From the NCBI GenBank assembly GCA_030374805.1, contig JARGSG010000027.1:558001-622000 (forward strand): a DNA stretch of 64,000 nt. Direction: 5' to 3'. The translations under genes were made by a program, and so were the position numbers. The notes under the pieces are model-generated. The model saw nothing but the letters and a program-made list of their open reading frames with translations, was not told the origin of the DNA and searched no databases. Shown in pieces: positions 8,637 through 19,397 of this stretch. Position 1 is the stretch's first letter. The number at the start of each line of letters is the position of its first letter. The DNA is from Gracilaria gracilis. Taxonomy: Eukaryota > Rhodophyta > Florideophyceae > Gracilariales > Gracilariaceae.

Positions 8637-11600
8637 TCAACCCAGCCAACTCTCGCGCAGTTCTTCGATCCGTGTCAATACCTCTGATACTGGTTGCCCA
8701 ATAACATTGCAGCACTTCACAATGTCTTCATGGGGTAGCGCTCCTAACATTTCACACAAATCCCCATCAACAACATTCTTCACCGCATAAAACGAAGACC
8801 GATAAGCCAAATGATCTCTTGCACAAATAGTTGTGTAGCGTCTGCGCATCTCATGCTCCACCAGCCGAACGAATTCAGCATCGTTCCAAGCAGCCAATGG
8901 TATCAACACTCCAACCGCCCCATCCATTGTTGCATATATTATAGCATCTTGCGACTCGTCGTCCTCATTTTGCGGTCCCATCTCGATGGTGGTTCGCCCA
9001 TTTAGGCGGCCAAGAGAAAGCCCAACAACTGTCCCCCCAACATGCACGCACGCTTCCACCCGTAACTGATGCATGCCTCTAGAGGAACCACCGATGCCAC
9101 CACCTTTCTCTATAGCAACAACTCCCATAAGTTCTTCAGCCTCTGAAGCAAGTTCTGGTGGTATGCGAAGAACAAAGACGTTACCAAACTTGTCGCTGCC
9201 ACACACCGTACTATAATCAAGCGCCACAAGGCTTACAATCCATCTGCAAAGTGTGTCATTCGCAATACACACGAATCGCCCTCCCAAACGCTCTGCATTG
9301 ACGCTATTATAGTCCATGCCTCTTCCCAACCCGGAACCAGCTATATACTTAAACAATGTCACAGATTCCTGCACGTCCCCGACAAACACCCGGTCTCCCC
9401 CACTTACAGCTATAGCAGTGACTATGTTTCGAACGGCTTGTTTACACTCTCCCTTCTTCAACAGCTTTCGCTTACCTAGATCATATAGACGAATAGCTCT
9501 ACCAATACCAACCAAAATCATGTCTCGAAAAGCTACCACTGCATATGAAGGCTTCTCGATTAATGTCTCGTGAAGAAATACAGGCTTTCTTGTTTTCTTG
9601 TCTATACGATACACACGGAGTGCTCCGTGAGACTTTTGTTCCTGTTCAGACATTCGTTTCGAATCTTTCGCTGCCCTTGAACCAGTCCCAGATGGTGTGA
9701 AGTGCTTCGCTACACTCGCAATTAAGTAGCAGTGTGTATCTTCACTTTTTTCGCCTCCACCCAGCGTTTGGCTTGTACAGAAACAAAGAAAACCTTCTTT
9801 CTTGTCGTGTGAACTTATCACATCAACATCCTTGCAAGCTGCCTGCCCTTCGCTCTGAAACAAATTCGTTGCGTCAAACTCGTCTTCTTGATCCTCGGCC
9901 TCATCGTTGAGAATAGGATTTTCGTCGTCTGCGAACAATCTCGATACCCGTAAACGGGAAAACCAGACTCCCGGGCCTGTGGGCTTGATAAGATTGATAC
10001 GGTCCTTCTCGCTCAGCTGTTCTGAATCATCTTGAAACTGACCACTGTTTGAGGTGTCCTTGGAAAACTTATTCGATTGCTTGCGACGATGATCTGTTTC
10101 GATGATGCCGACCAGGCCCGGAAGTGGCTGTTTGCCATACGTCCCGTTAGCCAGATCTTGACCTCTGTTACCTATAGGGCTTCCGTCAATCGCTATCAAT
10201 TTCCTGGGTGTTCCCAAGGTTCTTGTTCGTGAAATCTGAAACGAGGAGCCCAAAACCGTAGAAACTGGCACGCAAGGCACTGGCGTCTTCGTCGATAGTT
10301 GTCCGGAAGACGTTATAGCTAGCTGCAAGTCAATGCACAGAAGGTGTAACTGCGATCCACTTATAGCCACAAGCCCATCAGGAGATTGTTCCGAAGAAAA
10401 GGCCGTGGCTTTCTCAAATGTATTCGAACACATTTGTGACAGAACCAGACGGCTGCCTTGCCGGAAAAGCAGCCATGGCCGGCTTCCGATAACCAAACAG
10501 GTAGGCACGCCTGCAAGTCTTGCAGGTCGTACATACACGGGGTCAGGGCCGAGAAAGTTGCTTCTCTTTCCAGACATAGCACCAGTCAAAGAATCAACAT
10601 GAAGTCTAACCATTGCACCATGCTTTGTTCCAATCAGAAGAGTAAGCAGAGGTTCGTACGTTGCTTTCGTTGCATCAGCTTTCCAACTGCCACCTCCGTT
10701 TGTCGATTCAATGCAACCGAAGTCGATGAGTGCGAGGCTTTCCACATCAGCGGGCGTCACATGGAGACCAAGAGTCTGTAATTTTCCGTGTGTTTGCACC
10801 TGGTACAACCGAACTCTGTTAGAGCCCCCGTCTGCAACAGCAAATATGGAAGCTTTTGATCTTCCGATCGAAGCATCGGCTATCGTTAGTACAGGTACTT
10901 TGCCGTCATCCGCCACACCATGCAGGACTGACTCATTTCCACCCGCCGGCTGCAAAGCCCCTGTAACTTTGTCCACCTCTAGCAAGAGATCATTGGCACT
11001 ATCGACTTCAAAATACACAAGAGTTCCAGATGAAAGACTCACAATAAGCTGGGCGCGATTGCAACTTGCAGCAGTTATTCGTGAAGGAACAGGTGGCTTC
11101 CACTCTGTGGCATCACTAGCTCTCCCGCTAGGAACGTATCTTACACCATGCTTGTGAACCTGAACAAGAGATGAGACACCCATTTGGGCAGCACACAGGG
11201 TGGTTTCATTGAGTTCAAAGCCTGATTCAGTTATTTCTTCGACCTTTGCCTCTCCGACAGCGAGAACTTTTGTACGTTTATCGAAAGCAACGACAATGAA
11301 CTCGTCATATAAAGCTTCTGAGCTCTTTTTGAAGGTGTATATGTTTCCAATTTGACCACCCATACTGAGTGGATCCGACATAGGGAGTACTCCTATACCG
11401 CGTCGCACCAGACGCACGGAACCAGCTGACCCCTTTCCCGTCGCACAAAGCAAGGCTGTCTCACCGGATTGTAGGGAGATGGTAGCGTGTGAAAGTAATG
11501 GTGCAAAAGAATCCATAGAAGCCACAAGCAGCAAGAACTCAAGGCGCGCTTTTGGTGTGTACTGAAGCCTTGACCTTTCAGAGATAGAGATATTATCGGT

Positions 11601-12779
11601 ACTCGTGGCACCATAACCCACATCCATGACGCTCGAAGCGGAGAAACGCACGCTGGCCTGACCTGAGTTATCTTTCGGAACGTCGAGCGTTCTGAACTGC
11701 AGCAAAAGAGAATCTGATCCCTCCATAGCGAGGAACATGAAACCTGATCGAAAAATACACAGGCCTACAGCCGGCGTCGGTAGAGAGTCAAAGTAAGCAA
11801 GTTTAAGCGCAGTGACGCCTTCCCCAGCCTTCCATTCAAGGTCGGCCTTGATGAGATCACCGTATTCTGTACATAGAAGGAAGAAGAAGTCGTTGCTCTT
11901 CCGGTCATGGTACATTGTACCTGAAACCACCATTGTTCCCGTGGGGTTGAATTGTCGATAGGGAAGGCGTGTTTCCAGCTTGTACGGAACGTTTCCATTT
12001 GTAAGATTTGCGTCCTCATCTTCCTCTAGCAGATTGCGATACGAGACGTAGCCTTCGCTGCACACCAAAACTCCGCCGGGTCCATCATCACTACCAGGCA
12101 CTGTCAACATGACGAATGAAGACTCGCGAAGCACGGACTGGTGCTTTCTGACAAGAGTATTGAGTCCGAGATCGAGTTCATAGTAAACCAGCATTTTCTT
12201 GGCGTCGGATGTATACGATCGCTCTATCGCTGCAAACAATGGATTTTCGTAGCCAACATCCACAGCAACGGTGTTGTACGTAACGACGTTGGATTTCTGA
12301 TGGGACAAAGGGGAAGAAACTGTGACACGGTCTTCGGCATCGCGATTGAATACATAACAAAACTTTTGTCGTTCCAACGCGCTGATCATGCACGCGCGTC
12401 CCTGAGGTTCGACGGCAAGGTGATGTGACGGAACACATCTTCGAATTCCAGTTCTTCCAAACGGCTCGCAGTGAAGTCGCGTAAACGTACGAGCAGAAAT
12501 GTCGGCTTTCAATACAGTGAGGTTACCGGAATCGGTCAACAAAATGATGTGGTCTCGACGGGTGGCAGGAAGTCTGAACGCGCTCAATTGAGTGATTTGA
12601 CAGAAGGTATCGAGGCGAAAGAGAGGGTGCAGTTGCGATTGCTTCGGTTGTAGACGGTAGAGCTGAAGGGTAGAGGAAGAGGCGGTGATTAACTCCTGCT
12701 GGCGCGGCGCTGTGAACGAGCCCTGTATGAGATGGTGTACGACGGTGGACGGAATGGCCGTCAAATGGTAGAGCTTCAT
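8637..12779 (-). CDS. SF3B3: Splicing factor 3B subunit 3 (SF3B3/SAP130, yeast Rse1)
   Basis: Seen: 1380 residues, intronless. It begins MKLYHLTAIPSTVVHHLIQG, matching the family's MFLYNLTLQ start, which is why 12779 was chosen. Diagnostic blocks follow: GRACMISALERQKFCYVFNRD, VGYENPLFAAIE, YYELDLGLNTLVRKH, VLVCSEGYVSYRN, then C-terminal ADKFGN-like (GSDKFGNVFVLRIPPE), CARDHLAYRSSFYAVKNVVDGDLCE. These belong to the three beta-propeller MMS1/CPSF-A superfamily; the wording is closest to SF3B3 rather than DDB1 or CPSF160. Role: scaffold of SF3b in the U2 snRNP, supporting branch-site recognition. It is about 160 residues longer than the human protein, mainly from low-complexity inserts, one acidic near NDEAEDQEDEFDA. 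This fits the few short introns nearby. Confidence 0.94.
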   Translation of the reverse strand: MKLYHLTAIPSTVVHHLIQGSFTAPRQQELITASSSTLQLYRLQPKQSQLHPLFRLDTFCQITQLSAFRLPATRRDHIILLTDSGNLTVLKADISARTFTRLHCEPFGRTGIRRCVPSHHLAVEPQGRACMISALERQKFCYVFNRDAEDRVTVSSPLSHQKSNVVTYNTVAVDVGYENPLFAAIERSYTSDAKKMLVYYELDLGLNTLVRKHQSVLRESSFVMLTVPGSDDGPGGVLVCSEGYVSYRNLLEEDEDANLTNGNVPYKLETRLPYRQFNPTGTMVVSGTMYHDRKSNDFFFLLCTEYGDLIKADLEWKAGEGVTALKLAYFDSLPTPAVGLCIFRSGFMFLAMEGSDSLLLQFRTLDVPKDNSGQASVRFSASSVMDVGYGATSTDNISISERSRLQYTPKARLEFLLLVASMDSFAPLLSHATISLQSGETALLCATGKGSAGSVRLVRRGIGVLPMSDPLSMGGQIGNIYTFKKSSEALYDEFIVVAFDKRTKVLAVGEAKVEEITESGFELNETTLCAAQMGVSSLVQVHKHGVRYVPSGRASDATEWKPPVPSRITAASCNRAQLIVSLSSGTLVYFEVDSANDLLLEVDKVTGALQPAGGNESVLHGVADDGKVPVLTIADASIGRSKASIFAVADGGSNRVRLYQVQTHGKLQTLGLHVTPADVESLALIDFGCIESTNGGGSWKADATKATYEPLLTLLIGTKHGAMVRLHVDSLTGAMSGKRSNFLGPDPVYVRPARLAGVPTCLVIGSRPWLLFRQGSRLVLSQMCSNTFEKATAFSSEQSPDGLVAISGSQLHLLCIDLQLAITSSGQLSTKTPVPCVPVSTVLGSSFQISRTRTLGTPRKLIAIDGSPIGNRGQDLANGTYGKQPLPGLVGIIETDHRRKQSNKFSKDTSNSGQFQDDSEQLSEKDRINLIKPTGPGVWFSRLRVSRLFADDENPILNDEAEDQEDEFDATNLFQSEGQAACKDVDVISSHDKKEGFLCFCTSQTLGGGEKSEDTHCYLIASVAKHFTPSGTGSRAAKDSKRMSEQEQKSHGALRVYRIDKKTRKPVFLHETLIEKPSYAVVAFRDMILVGIGRAIRLYDLGKRKLLKKGECKQAVRNIVTAIAVSGGDRVFVGDVQESVTLFKYIAGSGLGRGMDYNSVNAERLGGRFVCIANDTLCRWIVSLVALDYSTVCGSDKFGNVFVLRIPPELASEAEELMGVVAIEKGGGIGGSSRGMHQLRVEACVHVGGTVVGLSLGRLNGRTTIEMGPQNEDDESQDAIIYATMDGAVGVLIPLAAWNDAEFVRLVEHEMRRRYTTICARDHLAYRSSFYAVKNVVDGDLCEMLGALPHEDIVKCCNVIGQPVSEVLTRIEELRESWLG

Positions 12780-14614
12780 CGCTCGCGCACGGGCGGCCGG
12801 TGGCAACGGTCCGTCGCGCCGTGAATGAGCTCGTTCCGACGGCGGATTCTATCTAGAGCTACCGAGGCGGGAGCTGTGGCGCATGCGGCGAGCGGGGTAG
12901 ATAGGGGCGGCCGATTGATGATCCAACGTGGCCGTGCCGCACGGCACTGCCGAGACGCGAAAGAGCAACACGCCACTTGGAAGCCAAACACGCCCTTTAA
13001 AACGTGGAGGTGGAATATGAAAGCGTTTTCACGTTGCGTGAAATTTGATCGCCCTTTCCGCTCGACATGCGGATCAACGTGCGGCACGGCGCGAAACGCA
13101 TGCAAATGCTACGTTGTTTGAGTGCTTTGTGGCGCTACGCTTCACCCCGTTTCCGAACAGAAACAGCGCTGTTGTGGGCGCAAAACGTATACGCCGCCTT
13201 GTGCTGAACACTACAAGGCGGAAGGAAACAACTTGCACTGCGCCTCCCTTTCTGCCTCCCCACGAGACTCAAACATAACTTCAGCCGCTGCTCTCGAGAT
13301 TCAGCATTGCATCTGTGCTTGTCTCCAACAGCTGGGCAAAGAAACAAACTCTGTGGGCTACTAAGTACAAACTCCGTTGTTCTATATCGATACGATGCCG
13401 GGTGCGATGCTTACAAGCTTGTATGGTTGCCGCTAGGCTTGTCGTTCATTTCTTGTCAAACTTTTGCATGTATCAGAAAAGCAAAAAGGCATGAATTTGG
13501 CTAAACTCGTGACCAAAGTATTTGTAATACCCAATTGCAGTGACTGGTAGATAGCCTTACCCTTGCTAACTAAAGTTGACTTGCCAACGGCAGCATCCTC
13601 CTCTCAACGACTGCCCAATCAGCAACCAATTCCCTTATGTGTTTCGATTTGGTTTTCTTCTACTGGTAATTGCAATTAACAAATTAAAGTAACAGCTGTC
13701 CCATCATCCTCCACCTTGTTTCGCCCTGATCTTTGATGGAACCGAGTTGCCGCAGCTTATCATATCTAATCTCACTCACGATTTGGCAACGTATTTCTTA
13801 GTTTTTTTTATCAATTTAGGAAGCTTGAAAGGTAGCTATGTCCCAAGGGGCTATCGAGGGTGCCTCAACTTGCATGTGTCGACGTTGTGTATGCTCAAGC
13901 AAACTGTTTTCTTGAGAAGGCTCTCCTCTTTAAAGAGCCTCGCTACGATTATGGTCTTTTCTTTGCTTACCTTCGCTCTCGCAACGAAAGATACAAGGTC
14001 TACAAAGGCGAAAAAACATGATATCTCCACAGAACGGCGGTGGAGCATTTGGTTCCAACAATCCTAATCCATTCCCAGGCCCATTCCCACCCCCCGCTCT
14101 CGTCTTCCTATGGATGTGCTCAAGTCGATATTAGCTTCCGTCTCTACACCTGATTTCCAATTAGACCCCTCAACAATAGCTCAAGAGATACAGCCTCAAC
14201 AACAACATGTATACGTATAACATGAATAACTACTGAGCTTCTGCAACTATGCACGCATGCGCTTGAAGTAGCGCCACTTCCAGCCCAAGTATCATTCCAG
14301 CAGTCTAACGGTTATGTCTGCTCCCAATGCAGATCTTTCGGCTAAGATGTTCAACGTAACCAAAGCTGTATGGAACGAACGCAATCGCTCCCTATTCACA
14401 TTCCATTATCGTATCGGCAGGGCGTTGTATCCGAGAAGCTTCTCGACTTCTTCCGCCCTCCTTCGCTCCCGTTATCAAACGCGTGTCACGTATCCTCCAT
14501 GATGGTCGTCAACATGGAGGCTTCATCTTCCAGCACAAAGCATGGGCCCGTTTCCGGTTCGTTGCACTTGTAGCTATCGATTACTTCAGGATTCTTTCTG
14601 TGCGGATGAAACTC
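12780..14614. other. Intergenic region, no confident gene
   Basis: About 1.8 kb between SF3B3 and the alpha-kinase-like gene. It is CpG-rich near SF3B3 (probable promoter), then AT-richer. A 36-codon frame at 14110-14220 (MDVLKSILASVSTPDF...) and a nearby Gly/Pro/Asn-rich frame from about 14020 look slightly protein-like in different frames. They are too short to call; they could be part of an unrecognised spliced gene. Confidence 0.3.
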
Positions 14615-14623
14615 TATAAAAAA
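14615..14623 (+). promoter_or_regulatory. Probable TATA box of the alpha-kinase-like gene
   Basis: TATAAAAAA lies 156 bp upstream of the first in-frame ATG at 14779, followed by a pyrimidine-rich stretch typical of a transcription start and 5' leader. Position and sequence fit; no transcript evidence is available. Confidence 0.4.
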
Positions 14624-14778
14624 CGCCCCGGCTGAGTGTTCTTGCCCTCTTCCCTCGCTTCGCCTTCTTGTCCTCGCCCAACTCTTCTTCTCTAATTCAC
14701 GGCTCATCCGACCTGCTCCGAAAATCCCTTCGTATAAGCGCACATCGTGTTTACCTCTTCTCTGCTACTTCGCTCACT

Positions 14779-15774
14779 ATGACTCGAAGTTGTTGTCGCC
14801 GCACGAGCTGTTTCAGACCCTGTCACCAGGATTGCTGTGAATCAAGCAAGCCGACATGTGCGAGTTGTTCTTGCAACAGCTGCAGTGTTTCTGTGTGCTC
14901 GAAACGTAACTATTTCCGATGCTACAAACGCTGTAAGTCGTGCTCGCCTTGCCAAAGAACCGGACATGATGAAAAGAAGCAGAAGGGAGCGAAATGCGAA
15001 AAGAAGACGAAGAAAAGCGAAGGGGAGACAATCGTTTGCAAGCAAATATGTATGCCACGAAAGGAATGGAACGCAGAAGGAACCTCGCCCCGAAAGGTCT
15101 CTCGCAAAGACGTAGTATATGAAGTTCCCGGCAAGAATTTCAATATCAATCCATGCGGTATGAGGCACGCTTACAGACATGGAAATGTCTTTAACGTGGG
15201 AAAAGGCGAAACGGAGGGAAAGAGCGGCAGTTTCGCTGCCTTGAAATGGGTCCGCGCAAGCCACTCGTGTGACAGAGACCACTACTCGCTAGTCATGCGT
15301 GAAGCAAAAGATTGTTCCAAAGTGGTCGAAGCGTTCCTGAACGAAGTGGACACGGGTGGTTGGAAAGTGAAGGTTCTCATGCCAAGGAAAATGAAGATGA
15401 ATCATTGTCATGGCCATTCAGCGATCGTGGAACCGTTCCTCGAAGACTACTATACTTTCTACAAGAGTGCAAAGGATATTCGAAAGATGGGTTCTCACTC
15501 CTCCGATAAAGTTCTGCAGGCGTTGCTTCACTTCAGCATCATTAAGAGTAAAAAGAAGCAAATGATGACCAATCTTGAGGGATATGTCGATGAGAAAAAG
15601 AAGACTATCTTCCTTTCAGGTCCGGTAATCAGAAAAGATGGACAGGAGAGTTCGCATGGGAAGGAAGCTGATATATCGACGTTCTTGAAAAGACATGAAT
15701 GTTCTAGTATGTGTAAGAAGTTTGAGGAGCCAAAGAGCCCAAGGAGGAAGCGTTTCCTCTTCATACCAGCATAA
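14779..15774 (+). CDS. Cys-rich protein with a degenerate alpha-kinase domain (probable pseudokinase)
   Basis: Seen: 331 residues. Residues 5-73 are Cys-rich in CC and CxxC patterns, then a Lys-rich linker. Residues about 125-318 resemble alpha-kinases (MHCK, eEF2K, TRPM7 group): FAALKWVRA (putative ATP lysine K157), VEPFLEDYYTFYKS, then LLHFSIIKSKKKQMMTNLEGY and FLKRHECSSMCKKF. Known: alpha-kinases bind zinc through one upstream His and an HxCxxxC motif, and use Asp residues in DLQG and LTDP. All four zinc ligands are kept (His in LLHF, then H-E-C-x3-C), but DLQG reads NLEG and LTDP reads LSGP, so both metal or catalytic Asp residues are missing. Inference: folded but catalytically inactive. 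The first ATG in frame is 14779, after a TATA box. Stop TAA. Confidence 0.62.
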   Translation: MTRSCCRRTSCFRPCHQDCCESSKPTCASCSCNSCSVSVCSKRNYFRCYKRCKSCSPCQRTGHDEKKQKGAKCEKKTKKSEGETIVCKQICMPRKEWNAEGTSPRKVSRKDVVYEVPGKNFNINPCGMRHAYRHGNVFNVGKGETEGKSGSFAALKWVRASHSCDRDHYSLVMREAKDCSKVVEAFLNEVDTGGWKVKVLMPRKMKMNHCHGHSAIVEPFLEDYYTFYKSAKDIRKMGSHSSDKVLQALLHFSIIKSKKKQMMTNLEGYVDEKKKTIFLSGPVIRKDGQESSHGKEADISTFLKRHECSSMCKKFEEPKSPRRKRFLFIPA

Positions 15775-16646
15775 GATGTGTATTTTATCATGAAATAATC
15801 TTTAGCTATAGTGTTTCCATCAGCACACGGGTATGTATGTAGAAAGCTTTATCTTTGTAAAACATTCGTTCGTTCGATCTTCCACAGTTTAGAGACGTAT
15901 CTGTGTGAAACACAGATGCTTCCCATTCTTTCTCTCCTGCCTTTGCTGGAACTGGAATGTTTTGGAATGTTAACATTTTTATTCTGGTTCTGTCTCGCGA
16001 ATCTGTCTGACTACGTCGTGTAAGTGGAATGAAACTGGTTGAGTGACTGCACAATAAAAAAATCCCTCGCCTGTACACTGCATGCGTTCCGCCCGTTGTG
16101 TTGTGTGGTCACCACCTGACTCCAAAGATCCTGGAAAAAGTGTTTAAAGTTGAAGCATATATTCTAATGAACGATTTTCCATCAATTCGCCCCTCTACAA
16201 CTCTCGAATTGAGATGTAGAGTTTCGTTGCACAAGTTAGTTTGTATACCGGGATGTCTCGCGGTGGGTGAGTGCGATCAACTCTTGCTTTTCATGGACAT
16301 CATGTTTGACTTTTTGACATGTTACCGTGAAATTGATATCTTGACATCTTGGCATGTCAAGTTGTACTTCAAATCTTCTTCTGTTTTCTCCCTTGTACAC
16401 ATGCAAAGGGTAGCAAAAACACAAGGGTAACATATCAAAACGGCGAAGCGGTAGTGACGTGGTACTTGAACAGCCAGCGTCCTGAGAAGCAGAGCTGGCA
16501 GACTCAGATCCGTCTCCGTTAGAGAATCATTTATTGCGCCGCCTTCCGTGTTGCCACGATCCAAGCGCTTTGGTTCGCATCAGTGTTCAACTTTGAAACA
16601 CGAGTCCTGGCCCTTTCTGCTTCCTGGAATCCAGGAGCTCCCAACA
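15775..16646. other. Intergenic region between the alpha-kinase-like gene and RtcB
   Basis: About 870 bp with no coding signal. It holds the 3' UTR of the upstream gene and presumably the RtcB promoter. An AT-rich 3' end with AATAAA-like motifs lies near 16050-16060. Confidence 0.35.
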
Positions 16647-18300
16647 ATGCCGAACACGGCCCGTCCTAAGAAACACAGCAAGAGAAGTTTCGACGAGGAG
16701 CTCGCCTACCTGCACAAAATTTCGCCATGTCGCTACGAAATCGACGTCGGCTTCGTCCCGAATATGAAAACGCCGGGCACGTTCTTCGTAAACGAACTTC
16801 TTGCGCCTCTGGTTAAGAACGAACTACAACGTTTCTGTGAGAATGAGAACGCTGGTGGCTTTATTCCAGCCGTCAAACAAATAGCAAATGTCGCTTCTCT
16901 TCCTGGCATTGTTTATCGCTCTATCGCTATGCCTGATGTACACTCTGGATATGGCTTCGCCATTGGAAACGTTGCGGCCTTTGACATGAACGACAAGGAA
17001 GCCGTGGTATCACCGGGAGGCGTTGGCTTTGATATTAACTGCGGAGTGCGTCTCATTCGCACCAATCTCATGGAAAGTGATGTGGACCCTGTGAAAGAAC
17101 AGCTCGCTCAAACTCTGTTTGATCATATCCCCGTTGGAGTTGGGTCTAAAGGTATTATTCCTACCACAATGAAATCCCTCGAAGAAGCCCTAGAACTTGG
17201 AGTGGATTGGTCGTTGCGTGAAGGCTATGCGTGGCCCGAAGATAAAGAGCACTGCGAGGAATATGGAAGGATGTTACAAGCAGACCCTACAAAAGTTTCG
17301 CCGAGGGCGAAGAAGCGCGGCTTAACGCAACTGGGCACCCTTGGTGCTGGGAATCATTACGCAGAAATTCAGGTTGTCGAGGAGATATTCGACCATGTCG
17401 CGGCTCGAAAAATGGGCATCGGAAAGTTGGGGCAGGTCGTAATAATGATTCACTCAGGTTCGAGAGGGTTGGGTCACCAAGTCGCGACGGACGCGTTACA
17501 GCTAATGGAAAGAGCCATGGAGAGAGACGGAATCAAATTGAACGATAGACAATTGGCTTGTGCTCGGATATCATCACCTGAGGGACAAGACTATCTGAAA
17601 TCTATGGCAGCAGCGGCGAACTTTGCGTGGGTTAACCGCACTTCAATGACGTTCCTTGCTCGACAAGCGTTCGCGAAAGTTTTCGGCAAGACGCCATTAG
17701 AACTAGATATGCATCTCATTTATGATGTGAGTCATAATATCGCAAAGGTAGAGACTCATGTGGTGGATGGCCAAATGAAGCAACTTCTCGTGCACAGAAA
17801 GGGAGCAACTCGGGCCTTTCCCCCGCATCATCCGCTCATTCCTTGCGATTATCAATTCACAGGACAGCCCGTGTTAGTGGGCGGAACCATGGGAACATGT
17901 AGTTACGTACTGCTCGGAACTGAACAAGGAATGAAGGAGACTTTCGGATCCACGTGCCATGGGGCCGGAAGGGCACAGAGTCGATCTGCAAGCAGGCGGA
18001 AGTTGAACTATGAAGAAGTATTGAACAATTTGAAGGAAAAAGGTATTGCGATTCGAGTTGCCTCCCCAAAACTCGTAACAGAAGAAGCTCAGAGGTAAGT
18101 TTCAAAGGCGATGGTCCGAGCGGAGGAAGAGTTTCTGATATGGCGAAATTACTAACAGTTAGTGTGAGTTAATGTGTGGACTGTTTCCATTGAATACGAA
18201 GAGTTACAAAGATGTATCCGCCGTGGTCAACACCTGCCATCAGGCAGGTATTTCCAAAAAGTGTGTCAAACTGCGACCGTTGGCCGTGATAAAGGGTTGA
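16647..18300 (+). CDS. RTCB: RNA-splicing (tRNA) ligase RtcB, two exons
   Basis: Exons by inspection: 16647-18094 and 18204-18300, giving 514 residues (human about 505). The 109-nt intron starts GTAAGT after CAGAG, has a perfect TACTAAC branch site near 18146, and ends AAGAG; splicing joins a Ser codon and yields the family C-terminus [20 protein letters not shown], ending LRPLAVIKG. Motifs: [34 protein letters not shown] (metal Cys), [49 protein letters not shown] (His that takes GMP). Role: Mn/GTP-dependent joining of 2',3'-cyclic phosphate and 5'-OH RNA ends in tRNA splicing and, in animals, XBP1 mRNA splicing. The ATG at 16647 precedes the conserved region. Without splicing, the frame ends at 18098 and loses the last conserved segment. 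Confidence 0.96.
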
Positions 18301-18380
18301 AGTGTGCACTGACCGGGGGGGATATACAGATGATATGAGTGAACCATGTGTGCCATGTATCAGGAGGCGAACGCATAACG

Positions 18381-19397
18381 TCAGTCTGCGCTCTGCACAG
18401 GAGACCCGGAAAACTCAGTGGCGGATGCTACTGACATCTGTGACGTTCTACGAACGACATTGTCCAACGTTGTAGAATTTCGTCTCTGGTAAGCGTCAAG
18501 CAGATTTTGCTTGGATCTCTGAAGCCGATTGAGTTCCTTTCTCTTGATAGGGTCACGAGAAGAAACGCGTCTGACGAGCCCCGCGATGATCTTGCCCTCA
18601 GAATAGCTCGCCGTGTTGATGGGGACATTTTCGCGGTCTTGGCCTCGTCGGCGTTGTTCCGCACTGGAGCCACCTTGAGCGGCGTCGGGGGAATTGAACT
18701 CTCGCTTGGGCATTCCCTTTGGTGTGGCGCGTTGCAACAACTTGTTGAGCAGTTGACGATGTCTATCTGCTTCTCTAAGTTTTCGCTTCAACTCGTCGAT
18801 CTCGCACGATTGATCTCCAATGAGCAATGCGTTAATGTTGGCATCGACTGTATGTGCGGCGTGCAAGGTTGCGACGCAATCTCTCAACTGTTGCACTTCT
18901 CGCATACACAGAAGGTGTCGAGCTTGTAATCTGCTCATATCGCGATGCGATCTTGAGAGTTGCGCGTCGAGAATGTGTGCATGTTGCTGTTGGTCGGCGT
19001 ACAGCTTCGACAGTCGCTCGGTCTCGTGAGAAGAGGCTTGATGAAGTTGCTCCCAACGCTTCAACTCGCTTTGCCTAGCAAGCGTATCCGCGGAGACGCG
19101 GACCGCATCTGAAGCAAGTTTCCTCAACGACGGTGACAGCGACGATGACAACGAAGACGACGAAGGAGAGAAAGCGGATACAGGCGAAGCTTCATGCAGC
19201 TCAAGCTCCGCCGCGTACTGATCGAGCAAAACAGAAAGCGGCAACAAGAGCGAAGGCGGCGACGAACAGCCCGACGAAGACGGCGTGGTGGGCGGCGTGG
19301 TGGGCGGCGTGGTGGGCGGGCTCGTGTCGCACGGCGTTCGTGGCGACGGCGGTGATGGCGGAGGCTTCTGCGGAGGAAGCGGCTGTGGGAAATGCAT
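18381..19397 (-). CDS. Coiled-coil protein of unknown function
   Basis: Seen: 338 residues starting MHFPQPLPPQKPPP, the first ATG in the frame. An N-terminal Pro/Thr region contains PPTTPPTTPPTT, encoded by a 12-bp-type tandem repeat near 19285-19320. A long amphipathic region follows (about 70-240: SELKRWEQLHQASSHETERL, SHRDMSRLQARHLL, IDELKRKLREADRHRQLLNK), then a basic, Ser-rich tail. Codon pattern is like the neighbours. The gene is convergent with RtcB, with 80 bp between stop codons. I do not recognise a family. A scaffold or cytoskeletal role is possible, but only the coiled-coil character supports it. Confidence 0.65.
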   Translation of the reverse strand: MHFPQPLPPQKPPPSPPSPRTPCDTSPPTTPPTTPPTTPSSSGCSSPPSLLLPLSVLLDQYAAELELHEASPVSAFSPSSSSLSSSLSPSLRKLASDAVRVSADTLARQSELKRWEQLHQASSHETERLSKLYADQQQHAHILDAQLSRSHRDMSRLQARHLLCMREVQQLRDCVATLHAAHTVDANINALLIGDQSCEIDELKRKLREADRHRQLLNKLLQRATPKGMPKREFNSPDAAQGGSSAEQRRRGQDRENVPINTASYSEGKIIAGLVRRVSSRDPIKRKELNRLQRSKQNLLDAYQRRNSTTLDNVVRRTSQMSVASATEFSGSPVQSAD

